Shown here: piece by piece, positions 14,873-14,985 of the stretch
Layout: each line of letters begins with the position of its first letter
Position numbering within the stretch: the first letter of the stretch is position 1
NCBI GenBank assembly: GCA_002410325.1
Contig: DHRK01000027.1
Coordinates: 71,653-86,637, forward strand
Direction: 5' to 3'
DNA: 14,985 nucleotides
Source of the DNA: Syntrophomonas sp. UBA5314
GTDB taxonomy: Bacteria > Bacillota > Syntrophomonadia > Syntrophomonadales > Syntrophomonadaceae
Notes under the pieces: model-generated
Told to the model about the DNA's origin: nothing
The model's input: only the letters and a program-made list of their open reading frames with translations
Databases searched by the model: none
Made by a program: the position numbers and the translations under genes

Positions 14873-14985
14873 TGCGCGCCGGGCAGAGTGGGCAAGCCAA
14901 AAGGCTCGAAAAGCCAGGGGTTAGGAAGCAAAGTCTGGCGAACAGGGGTCGCTTAAGAGAGGGCCCAAGGATCTTGATAAAACAG
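14873..14985 (+). other. 5' part of a hairpin-rich leader or small RNA, cut by the window end
   Basis: The 113 visible bases after the promoter contain no start codon with a ribosome binding site but many short pairings: AGCC-aaaa-GGCT, GGCT-cgaaa-AGCC as an alternative, and GCCAG ... CTGGC enclosing a loop with GGAAGCAAAG. G-rich blocks (GGGCAGAGTGGGC, AGGGG twice, GAGGGCCC) add more pairing options. I compared it mentally with T-box, SAM-I, TPP, cobalamin, c-di-GMP-I, ydaO, tmRNA, RNase P and SRP RNA and recognised none of them. It may be a riboswitch-type leader or an independent RNA. Confidence 0.45.

Overview
The window looks like the chromosome of an endospore-forming Clostridia-type Firmicute; the mix of genes and the roughly 50% G+C content would fit a Syntrophomonas-like anaerobe, but this is an inference from gene content. 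The supporting signs are a YunB sporulation protein, MutS2 with a C-terminal Smr domain, a long U32-family protein, a class A penicillin-binding protein with a cysteine-rich tail, and strong AGGAGG-type ribosome binding sites. No phage genes, insertion sequences, integrases or CRISPR array were seen.

Layout. Positions 1-84 hold a perfect 14-bp inverted repeat in front of a DUF421 membrane protein gene (85-753). An extended -10 promoter then probably starts a tight four-gene + strand operon: an alkaline-phosphatase-superfamily metalloenzyme (803-1723), a Nif3-like protein overlapping it by ATGA (1720-2709), a double-length U32 protein of the RlhA type (2720-5197) and mutS2 (5218-7557), closed by a clear intrinsic terminator. 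The 350-base gap between mutS2 and the convergent penicillin-binding protein gene (7908-10301, - strand) contains a tandem 26-bp repeat that folds into two hairpins with identical ACGGAC loops and compensatory stem changes, followed by a third, larger hairpin. This closely matches the published but uncharacterised TwoAYGGAY RNA motif and is the most interesting element in the window.

From 10302 on, translation genes dominate. tyrS (10450-11667, +) diverges from the penicillin-binding protein gene and ends at a terminator facing a small unrecognised gene (11731-11982, -). A two-tRNA unit on the - strand, tRNA-Gln(CTG) then tRNA-Glu(CTC), has a consensus promoter and its own terminator. It lies just downstream of gltX (12506-13963, -). 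In organisms without glutaminyl-tRNA synthetase, GltX charges both of these tRNAs with glutamate, so the grouping makes functional sense. tyrS and gltX both appear to have leaders of fewer than 20 bases, so neither has room for a T-box.

yunB (14128-14787, +) diverges from gltX. After it, a strong promoter (TTGACA, 17 bp, extended -10) drives a hairpin-rich transcript that is cut by the window end at 14985.
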